Shown here: positions 56,167 through 64,000 of the stretch, piece after piece | Position numbering within the stretch: the first letter of the stretch is position 1 | Layout of the letters: each line of letters begins with the position of its first letter | Assembly: GCF_001401155.1 (NCBI RefSeq) | Contig: NZ_LJRO01000458.1 | Coordinates: forward strand, 300,706-364,705 | From: Pseudomonas tremae | Lineage (GTDB): Bacteria > Pseudomonadota > Gammaproteobacteria > Pseudomonadales > Pseudomonadaceae | Length of the DNA stretch: 64,000 bases | Reading direction: 5' to 3' | Program-made: the position numbers and the translations under genes | Notes under the pieces: generated by a model | The model's database searches: none | The model's input: the letters and a program-made list of their open reading frames with translations, nothing else | Told to the model about the DNA's origin: nothing

Positions 56167-57825
56167 ATGTACGTATACGACGATTACGATCAGAAGATCA
56201 TCGAGGACCGCGTCAAGCAGTTCCGTGATCAGACCCGACGCTATCTCGCCGGGGATCTGAGCGAAGAAGAGTTTCGACCGTTGCGCCTGCAAAACGGGCT
56301 TTATGTCCAGCGCTTCGCACCGATGCTGCGCGTGGCAGTTCCTTATGGACAACTGACTTCGCGCCAGGCCCGCATGATGGCAAAGATTGCGCGTGACTAC
56401 GACAAGGGCTATGCGCACATCAGCACCCGTCAGAACGTGCAGTTCAACTGGCCCGCGCTGGAAGATATTCCCGACATACTTGCCGAACTTGCGACTGTGC
56501 AGATGCACGCTATCCAGACCAGCGGCAACTGTCTGCGCAACGTGACCACCGACCAGTTCGCCGGCGTCGCGGCAGATGAACTCGTCGACCCACGCCCCTG
56601 GTGCGAAATCGTCCGTCAATGGACGACTTTCCACCCCGAATTCGCCTACTTGCCGCGTAAATTCAAGATTGCCGTCAATGGTTCGACCAGCGATCGGGCA
56701 GCCATTGAAGTTCACGACATCGGTCTGGAGCCGCTGCGCAACGAAGCGGGCGAATTGGGTTTCCGGGTCCTGGTGGGCGGAGGCCTGGGCCGTACGCCGG
56801 TAGTGGGCGCTTTCATCAACGAGTTCCTGCCGTGGCAGGACCTGCTCAGCTACCTGGACGCCATTCTGCGGGTTTACAACCGCTACGGTCGTCGTGACAA
56901 CAAGTACAAGGCGCGGATCAAGATTCTGGTCAAGGCGCTGACCCCCGAAGTCTTCGCAGAAAAGGTCGAGGCAGAAATGGCCCACCTGCGCGGCGGCCAG
57001 ACCACTCTCACAGAAGCTGAAGTGCAGCGCGTTTCGCGGCACTTTGTCGACCCCGAGTACAAGGCCCTCAGCGACCAGCATGCCGAACTGGCCGCGCTGG
57101 ATGCTCAACATCCAGGCTTTGCACGCTGGCGCCAACGTAATGTGCTGGCTCACAAAAAACCGGGTTACATCGCCGTCACCCTGTCGCTCAAGCCGACGGG
57201 CGTAGCGCCGGGCGACCTGACCGACAAGCAGCTGGACGCCGTCGCCGACCTGGCCGATCGCTTCAGCTTCGGGCAACTGCGTACATCTCACGAGCAGAAC
57301 ATCATCCTTGCCGACGTCGAGCAGGCCGAGCTGTTCACGCTGTGGAACGAGTTGCGTGAAAACGGCTTCGCCACCCCGAACATAGGCCTGCTGACCGACA
57401 TAATTTGCTGCCCTGGCGGTGATTTCTGCTCACTGGCCAACGCCAAGTCGATCCCGATTGCGGAGTCCATACAGCGCCGTTTCGACGACCTGGATTACCT
57501 GTTCGACATCGGCGAGCTGGACCTGAACATTTCCGGCTGCATGAATGCGTGCGGCCACCACCATGTGGGCCATATCGGCATACTGGGCGTGGACAAGAAA
57601 GGCGAAGAGTTCTATCAGGTGTCACTGGGCGGCAGCGCCAGCCGCGACGCAAGCCTTGGCAAGATCCTCGGCCCTTCATTCGCCCAGGATGCAATGCCGG
57701 ACGTGATCGAAAAGCTGATCGATGTGTACGTCGAGAAACGTACCGAAGACGAACGTTTCATCGACACTTTCCAGCGGATTGGCATTGACCCTTTCAAGGA
57801 GCGTGTCTATGCAGCGAATCATTAA
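56167..57825 (+). CDS. cysI: Sulfite reductase hemoprotein (ferredoxin type)
   Basis: A 552-residue siroheme enzyme that reduces sulfite to sulfide in cysteine synthesis. The two ferredoxin-like halves include RYLAGDLSEEEFRPLRLQNG, ISTRQNVQFNW and SGNCLRNVTTD. The cluster ligands are in ICCPGGDFCSLANAKS (about 413-420) and GCMNACGHHH (about 457-461). The ATG at 56167 with AGGA upstream gives the conserved start MYVYDDYDQ; nine more codons are open above. No flavoprotein cysJ is present, as in other pseudomonads, which use ferredoxin. It overlaps a DUF934 gene by 17 bases. Confidence 0.95.
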   Translation: MYVYDDYDQKIIEDRVKQFRDQTRRYLAGDLSEEEFRPLRLQNGLYVQRFAPMLRVAVPYGQLTSRQARMMAKIARDYDKGYAHISTRQNVQFNWPALEDIPDILAELATVQMHAIQTSGNCLRNVTTDQFAGVAADELVDPRPWCEIVRQWTTFHPEFAYLPRKFKIAVNGSTSDRAAIEVHDIGLEPLRNEAGELGFRVLVGGGLGRTPVVGAFINEFLPWQDLLSYLDAILRVYNRYGRRDNKYKARIKILVKALTPEVFAEKVEAEMAHLRGGQTTLTEAEVQRVSRHFVDPEYKALSDQHAELAALDAQHPGFARWRQRNVLAHKKPGYIAVTLSLKPTGVAPGDLTDKQLDAVADLADRFSFGQLRTSHEQNIILADVEQAELFTLWNELRENGFATPNIGLLTDIICCPGGDFCSLANAKSIPIAESIQRRFDDLDYLFDIGELDLNISGCMNACGHHHVGHIGILGVDKKGEEFYQVSLGGSASRDASLGKILGPSFAQDAMPDVIEKLIDVYVEKRTEDERFIDTFQRIGIDPFKERVYAANH

Positions 57826-58303
57826 GAACGACGAAGTCATTGATGAGACCTGGCATTTGCTGCCAAAGGAAACCACCTTTGACAGCCTGTCCAATTGCGA
57901 CGACCTGATCGTGCCGCTTGCGCTGTGGCGCGAGCACGCGCATGCCCTCAAGGCCCGCGATGGCGGTCTGGGCGTGTGGCTGGACAGCGATGAAGAAGCG
58001 GAGGAAATCGGTGCCGATGTCGATCAGTTCCAGGTCATTGCCCTGAACTTTCCGGCTTTCACTGACGGTCGAAGCTTCTCCAACGCTCGCCTGTTGCGTG
58101 ACCGATATGGCTATAAAGGCGAGTTACGCGCGATTGGCGACGTGTTGCGTGATCAGCTGTTCTACATGCGCCGCTGTGGCTTCGACGCGTTTGCGGTGCG
58201 CCCGGACAAAGACCCGTACGACGCGCTGGAAGGTCTGAAGGACTTCTCCGTGACCTATCAAGCTGCTGCTGATCAGCCTCTGCCACTGTTCCGGCGACGC
58301 TGA
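57809..58303 (+). CDS. DUF934 protein linked to sulfite reductase
   Basis: A 164-residue cytoplasmic protein with the DUF934 pattern: DDLIVPLALWREHAHAL, GVWLDSDEEAEEIG, IALNFPAFTDGRSFSNARLLRDRYGYKGELRAIGDVLRDQLFYMRRCGFDAFAV. Its ATG (after AAGGAG) lies inside the end of cysI, so translation is probably coupled. The constant pairing with ferredoxin-type sulfite reductases suggests a role in assembling or supplying electrons to CysI, but its biochemical function is not known. Confidence 0.92.
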   Translation: MQRIIKNDEVIDETWHLLPKETTFDSLSNCDDLIVPLALWREHAHALKARDGGLGVWLDSDEEAEEIGADVDQFQVIALNFPAFTDGRSFSNARLLRDRYGYKGELRAIGDVLRDQLFYMRRCGFDAFAVRPDKDPYDALEGLKDFSVTYQAAADQPLPLFRRR

Positions 58304-58324
58304 CCCTCGAAGCTGTAAGCAAGC

Positions 58325-58359
58325 CCACTCCTGCTTCTGGCCAAAGGCCGCAGGAGTGG
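58325..58359. repeat. Inverted repeat after the cysI operon (REP-like or terminator)
   Basis: Ten-base arms CCACTCCTGC / GCAGGAGTGG enclose an inner GGCC-AAA-GGCC hairpin. No T-run follows. It lies 20 bases after the DUF934 stop. The GCAGGAG arm recurs in the element at 58410. Confidence 0.6.
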
Positions 58360-58409
58360 AACCGGCGACGCTTCGCTTATCCACGATCTGCCCATGATTT
58401 TCAGGAATT

Positions 58410-58448
58410 GCAGGAGCGGACTTGTCCGCGATCTGCCGGGAACCGGCA
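58410..58448. repeat. REP-type palindromic element
   Basis: GCAGGAGCGGACTTGTCCGC continues into GATCTGCC, a pattern widespread between genes of P. syringae and relatives. It forms a GCGGAC-TT-GTCCGC hairpin followed by TGCCGG-GAA-CCGGCA. The surrounding 324-base gap (58304-58627) holds no gene. Confidence 0.72.
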
Positions 58449-58627
58449 GCAAGACCAGTGCATTCAATACATCAGAAAGAACCGAGTTCAGGGCCCTTTT
58501 TGCAGCAATCGCAGGCGTCGTAACCTCCTGAAGCTTGTATCTTTAGCTCCCACGGCCTGAAACCAGAATCAAAAGCGGGCTTATGCATGACGATGAGCGC
58601 TGAGCATCGGCACTAGGGTCGTTACTC

Positions 58628-59650
<1,023 letters not shown>

Positions 59651-59855
59651 GAATATCCCTCACTTGCGTTAGACCCCCTGTGCGGCAGGGGCTGCGATGA
59701 CTGCAGCATACCGACGCCCTGTTCGACGCACCAGCAGCCCAGCCGTTACAAACCATTAAAACGGTGATTTCAAACGAGCGTATGTTTTTTCATTGACAGT
59801 CCCCAGGCATCCCTCATAACCTCGCTGGACCTTCAACGTACCGAGTGACCCGGAC

Positions 59856-60566
59856 GTGGGCAGCATCTACCTGATACGACATGGCCAAGCCTCATTTGGT
59901 GCAGACGATTACGACGTACTGTCGCCCGTGGGCATTCGTCAGTCTCAGGTGCTGGGGGCTTACCTTGCGAAACTGGGCCTGAGCTTTGACCGCTGCGTGT
60001 CCGGGGCCCTGCTGCGTCAGAAAGACACCGCACAGCATGTGCTGGGCCAGTATGCCGAAGCAGGCCTGGACACACCTCCCCTGCAGCTCGACAGCGCTTT
60101 CGATGAATTCGACGCCGAAGGGGTGATCAGGTCGCTGATACCGGCGATGCTCGTCGACGAACCGCAAGCGCTGGATATTCTGCGCGACGTCGCCGGGAAC
60201 CCCGCAGGGTTTCACCGGTTGTTCAACCTGATTACCGAGCGCTGGCTGAGTGGCAAGCATGACACGCCGGGGTTGCAGAGCTGGCTGGGTTTCGTGGCCG
60301 GCGTAAAGGCAGGCCTTGATAGAGTTCTCCATGCTGCAGGTCCGAATGAGCGTATCGCCATATTCACCTCCGGCGGGACCATCACCGCCCTGCTGCATCT
60401 TGTAACGGGAATGCCCGCATCGAAGGCGCTGGAGCTTCACTGGCATATCGTCAATACATCGCTGCATCAGCTCAAGTTCAAAGGCACCGACGTTACCCTG
60501 GCTGCCTTCAACAGCTACACGCACTTGCAACTGCTCGACACGCCGGCGCTCATTACCTATCGCTGA
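59856..60566 (+). CDS. Histidine phosphatase (phosphoglycerate-mutase superfamily)
   Basis: A 236-residue cytoplasmic enzyme. The catalytic His is in YLIRHGQASFG (His9), with Arg in CVSGALLRQKDTA and the second His in FTSGGTITALLHL-type position (SGG in place of the more common HGG). Substrates range from sugar phosphates to phosphoproteins. The start is GTG at 59856; an ATG is not available near the conserved N-terminus. It is first in a same-strand group with the SCP2 and kinase genes, suggesting a shared small-molecule phosphate role. The His replaced by Ser in FTSGGT is unusual, so activity needs caution. Confidence 0.87.
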   Translation: MGSIYLIRHGQASFGADDYDVLSPVGIRQSQVLGAYLAKLGLSFDRCVSGALLRQKDTAQHVLGQYAEAGLDTPPLQLDSAFDEFDAEGVIRSLIPAMLVDEPQALDILRDVAGNPAGFHRLFNLITERWLSGKHDTPGLQSWLGFVAGVKAGLDRVLHAAGPNERIAIFTSGGTITALLHLVTGMPASKALELHWHIVNTSLHQLKFKGTDVTLAAFNSYTHLQLLDTPALITYR

Positions 60567-60620
60567 GCCCGACCAATCGCATCCCTCCGCACGCAAGCAC
60601 TTACCACAAAGGATCAAGAC

Positions 60621-60938
60621 ATGACCTCAGTAGCAGAAGCAGTACAGACCATGAAAGAAAAGTTCAACCCGGCTGCAGCTGCCGGTCTGGACCTGATCTT
60701 CGGTTTCAATATCACTGACGAAGACAAGCACTATGCCTTGATCGTCAAGGACAGCACCTGCGAATTGCAGGAAGGCGAGAACCCGGACGCCAACGTGACC
60801 CTGGTCATGGACAGCGCAACCCTCAAGGGTATCGTCAGCGGCGAGACCGATGGCATGCAGGCCTTCATGGGCGGCAAGCTGCGCGCCGAAGGCGACATGA
60901 TGCTGGCCATGAAATTGAGCGAACTGTTTCCGGTATAA
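60621..60938 (+). CDS. SCP2 sterol-binding domain protein
   Basis: A 105-residue stand-alone SCP2 fold protein: FGFNITDEDKHYALIVKDSTCELQEG, NPDANVTLVMDSATLKGIVSGETDGMQAFMGGKLRAEGDMMLAMKLSELF. These domains bind fatty acyl-CoA or hydrophobic molecules in a tunnel. It has AAGGA before the ATG, sits 54 bases after the phosphatase and ends in a strong terminator. Together with an acyl-CoA-type kinase and SDR downstream it points to a lipid or acyl-CoA carrier role. Confidence 0.93.
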   Translation: MTSVAEAVQTMKEKFNPAAAAGLDLIFGFNITDEDKHYALIVKDSTCELQEGENPDANVTLVMDSATLKGIVSGETDGMQAFMGGKLRAEGDMMLAMKLSELFPV

Positions 60939-60970
60939 CTGCCGATTCGTCGCGCCCCGTTTCAAAAACA

Positions 60971-60997
60971 CCGAAGCCTGGCGCTTCGGTTTTTTAT
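60971..60997 (+). terminator. Rho-independent terminator after the SCP2 gene
   Basis: ACCGAAGC-CTGGC-GCTTCGGT followed by TTTTTT, 33 bases after the SCP2 stop codon. It separates the phosphatase-SCP2 unit from the kinase-SDR unit. Confidence 0.9.
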
Positions 60998-61114
60998 CTG
61001 CGCATATCAGTGATCAGGGACACTGATTGCTCGGCAACACGCTAGCCTATAAAGCTGTAGCCGAGTTGATGGTGATTCTACAGACCATTAGATTGCTCAA
61101 TGACCGAAGCAGCG

Positions 61115-61138
61115 CACAAGCACAAGCACAAGCACAAG
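61115..61138 (+). repeat. Hexanucleotide tandem repeat (CACAAG)x4 before the kinase gene
   Basis: Four perfect CACAAG units end in the AAGGG ribosome binding site, eight bases before the ATG at 61147. Copy changes would alter the leader but not the Shine-Dalgarno spacing. Confidence 0.85.
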
Positions 61139-61146
61139 GGATAAGC

Positions 61147-62214
61147 ATGGAACTGACTGATCAGTCCACCAAGATTCGCACAGGCGAAGAGCTGGACGCT
61201 GGCCTCATTGATCCCTACCTGAAGGCTCATATTCCGGAGCTGCGGGGCGTGCCGGTTATCAGTCAGTTTCCAGGCGGCGCGTCGAACCTGACGTACCTGA
61301 TCCAGTACCCCGATAAAGAGCTGGTGCTGCGCCGTCCTCCGTTCGGGCACAAGGCGCGCTCGGCACACGACATGGGCAGGGAATACCGCATTCTCAATCA
61401 GCTCAAAGACGCATTCCCCTTCTGCCCCGAGGCTTATGTGCATTGCACCGACGAGTCGCTGATAGGCTCGGAGTTTTATGTGATGCAGCGCCTCAAGGGC
61501 ATTATTCTGCGCTCCGATCTGCCGCCGCAACTGGGGCTGGATGCCCGGCAGACCGAAAGCCTGTGCAAAAGCTTCATCGACAAGCTGGTGAACCTGCATC
61601 AGGTCGATTACCGCGCTTGCGGCCTGGGTGATCTGGGCAAGCCACAAGGGTACGTGCAACGGCAGATTCTGGGCTGGTCGGAGCGCTACGAGAAAGCCAT
61701 GACCCCAGATGCTCCGGCATGGGAGCAAGTCAAGCGCTGGCTGGTCGACAAGATGCCTGCCGACTCGCCCACCTCGAGCATCGTGCATAACGACTATCGC
61801 TTCGACAACGTGATCCTCGACCCAGCCGACCCGATGAGCATCATCGGCGTGCTTGACTGGGAGCTGACCACGCTGGGAGATCCGCTCATGGACCTCGGCA
61901 ATACCCTCGCCTACTGGATTCAGGCTGACGATCCTGCGCCGGTACAGGCAGTGCGTCGTCAACCCAGCAACGCGCCAGGCATGCTGAGCCGCCAGGGGTT
62001 CGTCGATTACTACGCCGAACGCTCAGGTATGCGCATCGACAATGTCGACTTCTATTACACGTACGGGCTTTTTCGACTGGCCGGCATCGTGCAACAGATC
62101 TACTACCGTTTTTTTCATGGCCAGACCCAGGACAAACGCTTTGCCCGGTTCATCGACATGAACCGGCTGCTTGAGCAAATGAGTCTGAACGTGATCGCCA
62201 AATCCAGCCTTTGA
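61147..62214 (+). CDS. APH-family kinase, N-terminal-ACAD10/11-like (probable hydroxyacyl-CoA kinase)
   Basis: A 355-residue phosphotransferase. Motifs QFPGGASNLTYLI, LVLRRPPFGHKARSAHDMGREYRIL, the catalytic SIVHNDYRFDNVIL (Brenner HxDxxxxN) and GVLDWELTTLGDPLMDLG match the kinase half of mammalian ACAD10/ACAD11 and the LvaA kinase of levulinate catabolism, not antibiotic-resistance enzymes. It is expected to phosphorylate a hydroxyacyl-CoA. The ATG at 61147 follows AAGGG; an in-frame leader upstream contains the hexamer repeat and is not coding. It lies 23 bases before an SDR gene. An ACAD10/11-type dehydrogenase is encoded at 38532-39761. Confidence 0.88.
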   Translation: MELTDQSTKIRTGEELDAGLIDPYLKAHIPELRGVPVISQFPGGASNLTYLIQYPDKELVLRRPPFGHKARSAHDMGREYRILNQLKDAFPFCPEAYVHCTDESLIGSEFYVMQRLKGIILRSDLPPQLGLDARQTESLCKSFIDKLVNLHQVDYRACGLGDLGKPQGYVQRQILGWSERYEKAMTPDAPAWEQVKRWLVDKMPADSPTSSIVHNDYRFDNVILDPADPMSIIGVLDWELTTLGDPLMDLGNTLAYWIQADDPAPVQAVRRQPSNAPGMLSRQGFVDYYAERSGMRIDNVDFYYTYGLFRLAGIVQQIYYRFFHGQTQDKRFARFIDMNRLLEQMSLNVIAKSSL

Positions 62215-62237
62215 TGATGTCAACACAGGGAATTCAA

Positions 62238-63005
62238 ATGTCCAGAACCCAACTGTTCGATCTCGACAACAAAGTGGCCTTCGTATCAGGCGCCAGTCGT
62301 GGCATCGGCGAGGCCATCGCCAGGTTGCTGGCCCAGCAAGGCGCGCATGTCATCGTATCGAGTCGCAAGCTCGATGGCTGCCAGGCCGTGGCTGACGCTA
62401 TCGTCGCCGAGGGTGGCAAAGCCACCGCCATCGCCTGCCACATCGGAGAGATGGAGCAGATAACCCGTGCTTTTGCAGAAGTACGTCAGCAATTTGGGGG
62501 CCTGGACATTCTGGTCAATAACGCCGCCACCAATCCTCAGTTCTGTAATGTGCTGGACACCGACCTCAGCGCCTTCCAGAAGACTATCGACGTCAACATC
62601 CGCGGCTACTTCTTCATGTCCGTAGAAGCCGGCAAATTGATGCGTGAAGGCGGTGGCGGCAGCATTATCAATGTGGCCTCGATCAATGCCGTGTCGCCCG
62701 GTGTCTATCAGGGTGTCTATTCCATGACCAAAGCCGCAGTGGTCAACATGACCAAGGTGTTCGCCAAGGAGTGCGCGGAATTCGGCATTCGTTGCAACGC
62801 ACTGCTGCCAGGCCTGACCGATACCCGCTTTGCCTCGGCGCTGGTGAAGAACGATGCGATTCTGAACATGGCCCTGTCGCAGATCCCGTTGAAGCGAGTC
62901 GCAGCGCCCAGCGAAATGGCCGGTGCAGTTCTCTATCTGGCAAGCGAGGCCTCCAGCTATACCACCGGCGTCGCGCTGAATGTAGATGGCGGATTTCTGA
63001 CCTGA
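62238..63005 (+). CDS. SDR-family oxidoreductase linked to the acyl-CoA kinase
   Basis: A 255-residue short-chain dehydrogenase. Motifs SGASRGIG (about 17-24), NNAAT, NVASINAV with the catalytic Ser, and YQGVYSMTKAA with the Tyr-Lys pair are intact, and the C-terminal YTTGVALNVDGGFLT is typical. The ATG at 62238 with AGGGA upstream gives a good start (MSRTQLFDLDNKVAF). It is probably cotranscribed with the kinase and may act on a hydroxy- or ketoacyl-CoA. The exact substrate is unknown. Confidence 0.9.
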   Translation: MSRTQLFDLDNKVAFVSGASRGIGEAIARLLAQQGAHVIVSSRKLDGCQAVADAIVAEGGKATAIACHIGEMEQITRAFAEVRQQFGGLDILVNNAATNPQFCNVLDTDLSAFQKTIDVNIRGYFFMSVEAGKLMREGGGGSIINVASINAVSPGVYQGVYSMTKAAVVNMTKVFAKECAEFGIRCNALLPGLTDTRFASALVKNDAILNMALSQIPLKRVAAPSEMAGAVLYLASEASSYTTGVALNVDGGFLT

Positions 63006-63073
63006 ACGAAATCACTATCAGAATAATGAATTAATTTTCCATTATTTATTTAATTGGAATATATTTTCCGCAT

Positions 63074-63081
63074 AACAACAA
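63074..63081 (+). promoter_or_regulatory. Candidate Hfq/Crc site before the Gfo/Idh gene
   Basis: AACAACAA matches AANAANAA perfectly, 8 bases before the GGAGAG ribosome binding site and 18 before the ATG. It lies in a very AT-rich intergenic region with TTCCA...TGGAA dyads (63037-63059). Confidence 0.5.
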
Positions 63082-63099
63082 TCCATTCTGGAGAGTGTC

Positions 63100-64000
63100 A
63101 TGCGGGAAACTCTATCCACCAGCCGGCCTGAACTGGGCATTGGTCTTATCGGCACCGGTTTCATGGGGCGCGCCCACGCGCTGGCGTTCGGCAGTGCCAA
63201 TGCCGCGCTTGAATTGCCAGCCCGTATTCGTCTGGCTGCCCTGGCAGACGCTGACAGCGCCAGAGCCGAGCATTGCGCGCAGGCCTGGGGCTTTGATCGC
63301 AGCCATGCCGACTGGCAACAGCTGATCGACGACCCGCAGGTCCATATCGTGGCGATCACCACCCCCAACCACCTGCATTTCCCCATGGCGATGGCTGCCA
63401 TCGCCGCCGGCAAAGCGGTGTATTGCGAGAAGCCGCTCGCCGTCAGCCTGGCTGAGGCCAACGAGATGCGCCTCAGCGCCAAGGCCGCTGGAGTAGTAAC
63501 TCAGGTCGGCTACAACTACCAGCACAATCCGGTAATCGGGCTCGCCAGAGAAATGATAGAAGCAGGCGAACTGGGCGACATCGTCAGCTTTCAGGGCGAG
63601 TTCAGCGAGGACTTCATGGGCAACCCGACCTCACCCTGGTCCTGGCGATGCGAGCCGGCACATGCCGGAGGCGCGCTGGCTGATCTGGGCAGCCACCTGC
63701 TGGCGATGGCGCGCTATTTGATGGGCGATGTCGAAGCGGTCTGTGCGGATGCCAGCACCGTACACCGTCAACGTCCTGCAAGCCTGGGCAGCAGCGAAAT
63801 GCGCACCATCGCCGTGGATGACCAGACGCACGCATTGCTGCGCTTTGCCAATGGCGCTCGTGGCACGTTCAGCAGCAGCTGGCTCAAGCATGGCTATAAA
63901 AATCACCTGAGCTTTGAAATCAGTGGCACGCAAGGCACGCTGGCTTACGATCAGGAACGCCTCAACGAGCTGCGCATCTACCGCCCTGGCGCGCCAGGGC
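63100..64000 (+). CDS. Gfo/Idh/MocA family oxidoreductase (cut by right edge)
   Basis: The frame is open from ATG 63100 (GGAGAG ribosome site) to the end of the window, about 300 residues so far. The N-terminal Rossmann fold starts GIGLIGTGFMGRAHALAF. Conserved TTPNHLHFPMA and the EKP motif in YCEKPLAVSLAEA (Lys about residue 110) mark the family; the C-terminal domain contains GALADLGSHLLAMARYL with the catalytic His. Such enzymes oxidise sugars or inositol with NAD(P). The AT-rich upstream region with a CA motif suggests it is a catabolic gene under carbon control and starts a new operon running off the window. Confidence 0.9.
   Translation, partial: MRETLSTSRPELGIGLIGTGFMGRAHALAFGSANAALELPARIRLAALADADSARAEHCAQAWGFDRSHADWQQLIDDPQVHIVAITTPNHLHFPMAMAAIAAGKAVYCEKPLAVSLAEANEMRLSAKAAGVVTQVGYNYQHNPVIGLAREMIEAGELGDIVSFQGEFSEDFMGNPTSPWSWRCEPAHAGGALADLGSHLLAMARYLMGDVEAVCADASTVHRQRPASLGSSEMRTIAVDDQTHALLRFANGARGTFSSSWLKHGYKNHLSFEISGTQGTLAYDQERLNELRIYRPGAPG

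Overview
The window reads as chromosomal DNA of a fluorescent Pseudomonas, most likely of the Pseudomonas syringae group. The grounds are family content and gene order recalled from that genus: the glgE-treS/pep2-glgB operon, a muxABC-opmB type efflux operon, the sohB / histidine phosphatase / SCP2 / phosphotransferase / SDR block beside cysI-DUF934, metH and nfuA, and a CrcX/CrcY-type RNA next to HMG-CoA lyase. Base composition and coding style look uniform. I saw no insertion sequence, prophage, integron, CRISPR array, tRNA or rRNA. Both ends cut a gene.

Layout. 1-5000: the end of a probable surface-polysaccharide gene, an ABC-F ATPase (ybiT), an exported lactonase-type beta-propeller and a YhhS-type MFS exporter. 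5242-7911: a classical autotransporter. 7950-15536 (minus): the GlgE alpha-glucan operon, with a candidate AlgU-type promoter upstream. 15821-18997: a tiny proline-rich protein, an SDR and a MHYT-GGDEF-EAL protein. 19163-28120 (minus): a four-gene tripartite RND efflux operon with two different RND pumps, every junction an ATGA overlap. 28288-36043 (minus): thiol peroxidase, a LysR regulator, tamB-tamA and a GNAT enzyme. 36235-40875: exonuclease III, a PstS-OmpA fusion, an ACAD10/11-type acyl-CoA dehydrogenase and its divergent LysR regulator. 40979-48713: the leucine/isovalerate (liu) catabolic cluster, split as liuR-liuE, then a small RNA gene, then liuABCD. 48811-58303: nfuA, a membrane acyltransferase, metH, an orphan sugar-type binding protein, a 37-residue membrane protein and cysI-DUF934. 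58304-64000: REP-like hairpins, sohB, a histidine phosphatase, an SCP2 protein, an ACAD11-like kinase, an SDR and a truncated Gfo/Idh/MocA oxidoreductase.

The most notable region is 42347-43098, a 750-base stretch without a gene between liuE and liuA. It holds a sigma-54 promoter (TGGCAC...TGC at 42515-42530), a roughly 380-nt RNA with six A-rich Hfq/Crc-binding motifs, and a strong hairpin at 42892-42915. This is the architecture of the CbrB/RpoN-driven decoy RNAs CrcZ/CrcX/CrcY. Immediately downstream, liuA has its own A-rich AANAANAA motif next to its ribosome binding site, so a decoy RNA sits directly upstream of a probable target of the repressor it titrates. Two near-identical palindromes (40979-40996 and 43030-43045) before liuR and liuA are probable LiuR operators. 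Two other genes, the lactonase and the Gfo/Idh oxidoreductase, carry the same AANAANAA signature before their start codons.

Start codons were moved inward from the longest open frame where a ribosome binding site or family length supported it; the evidence says so in each case.
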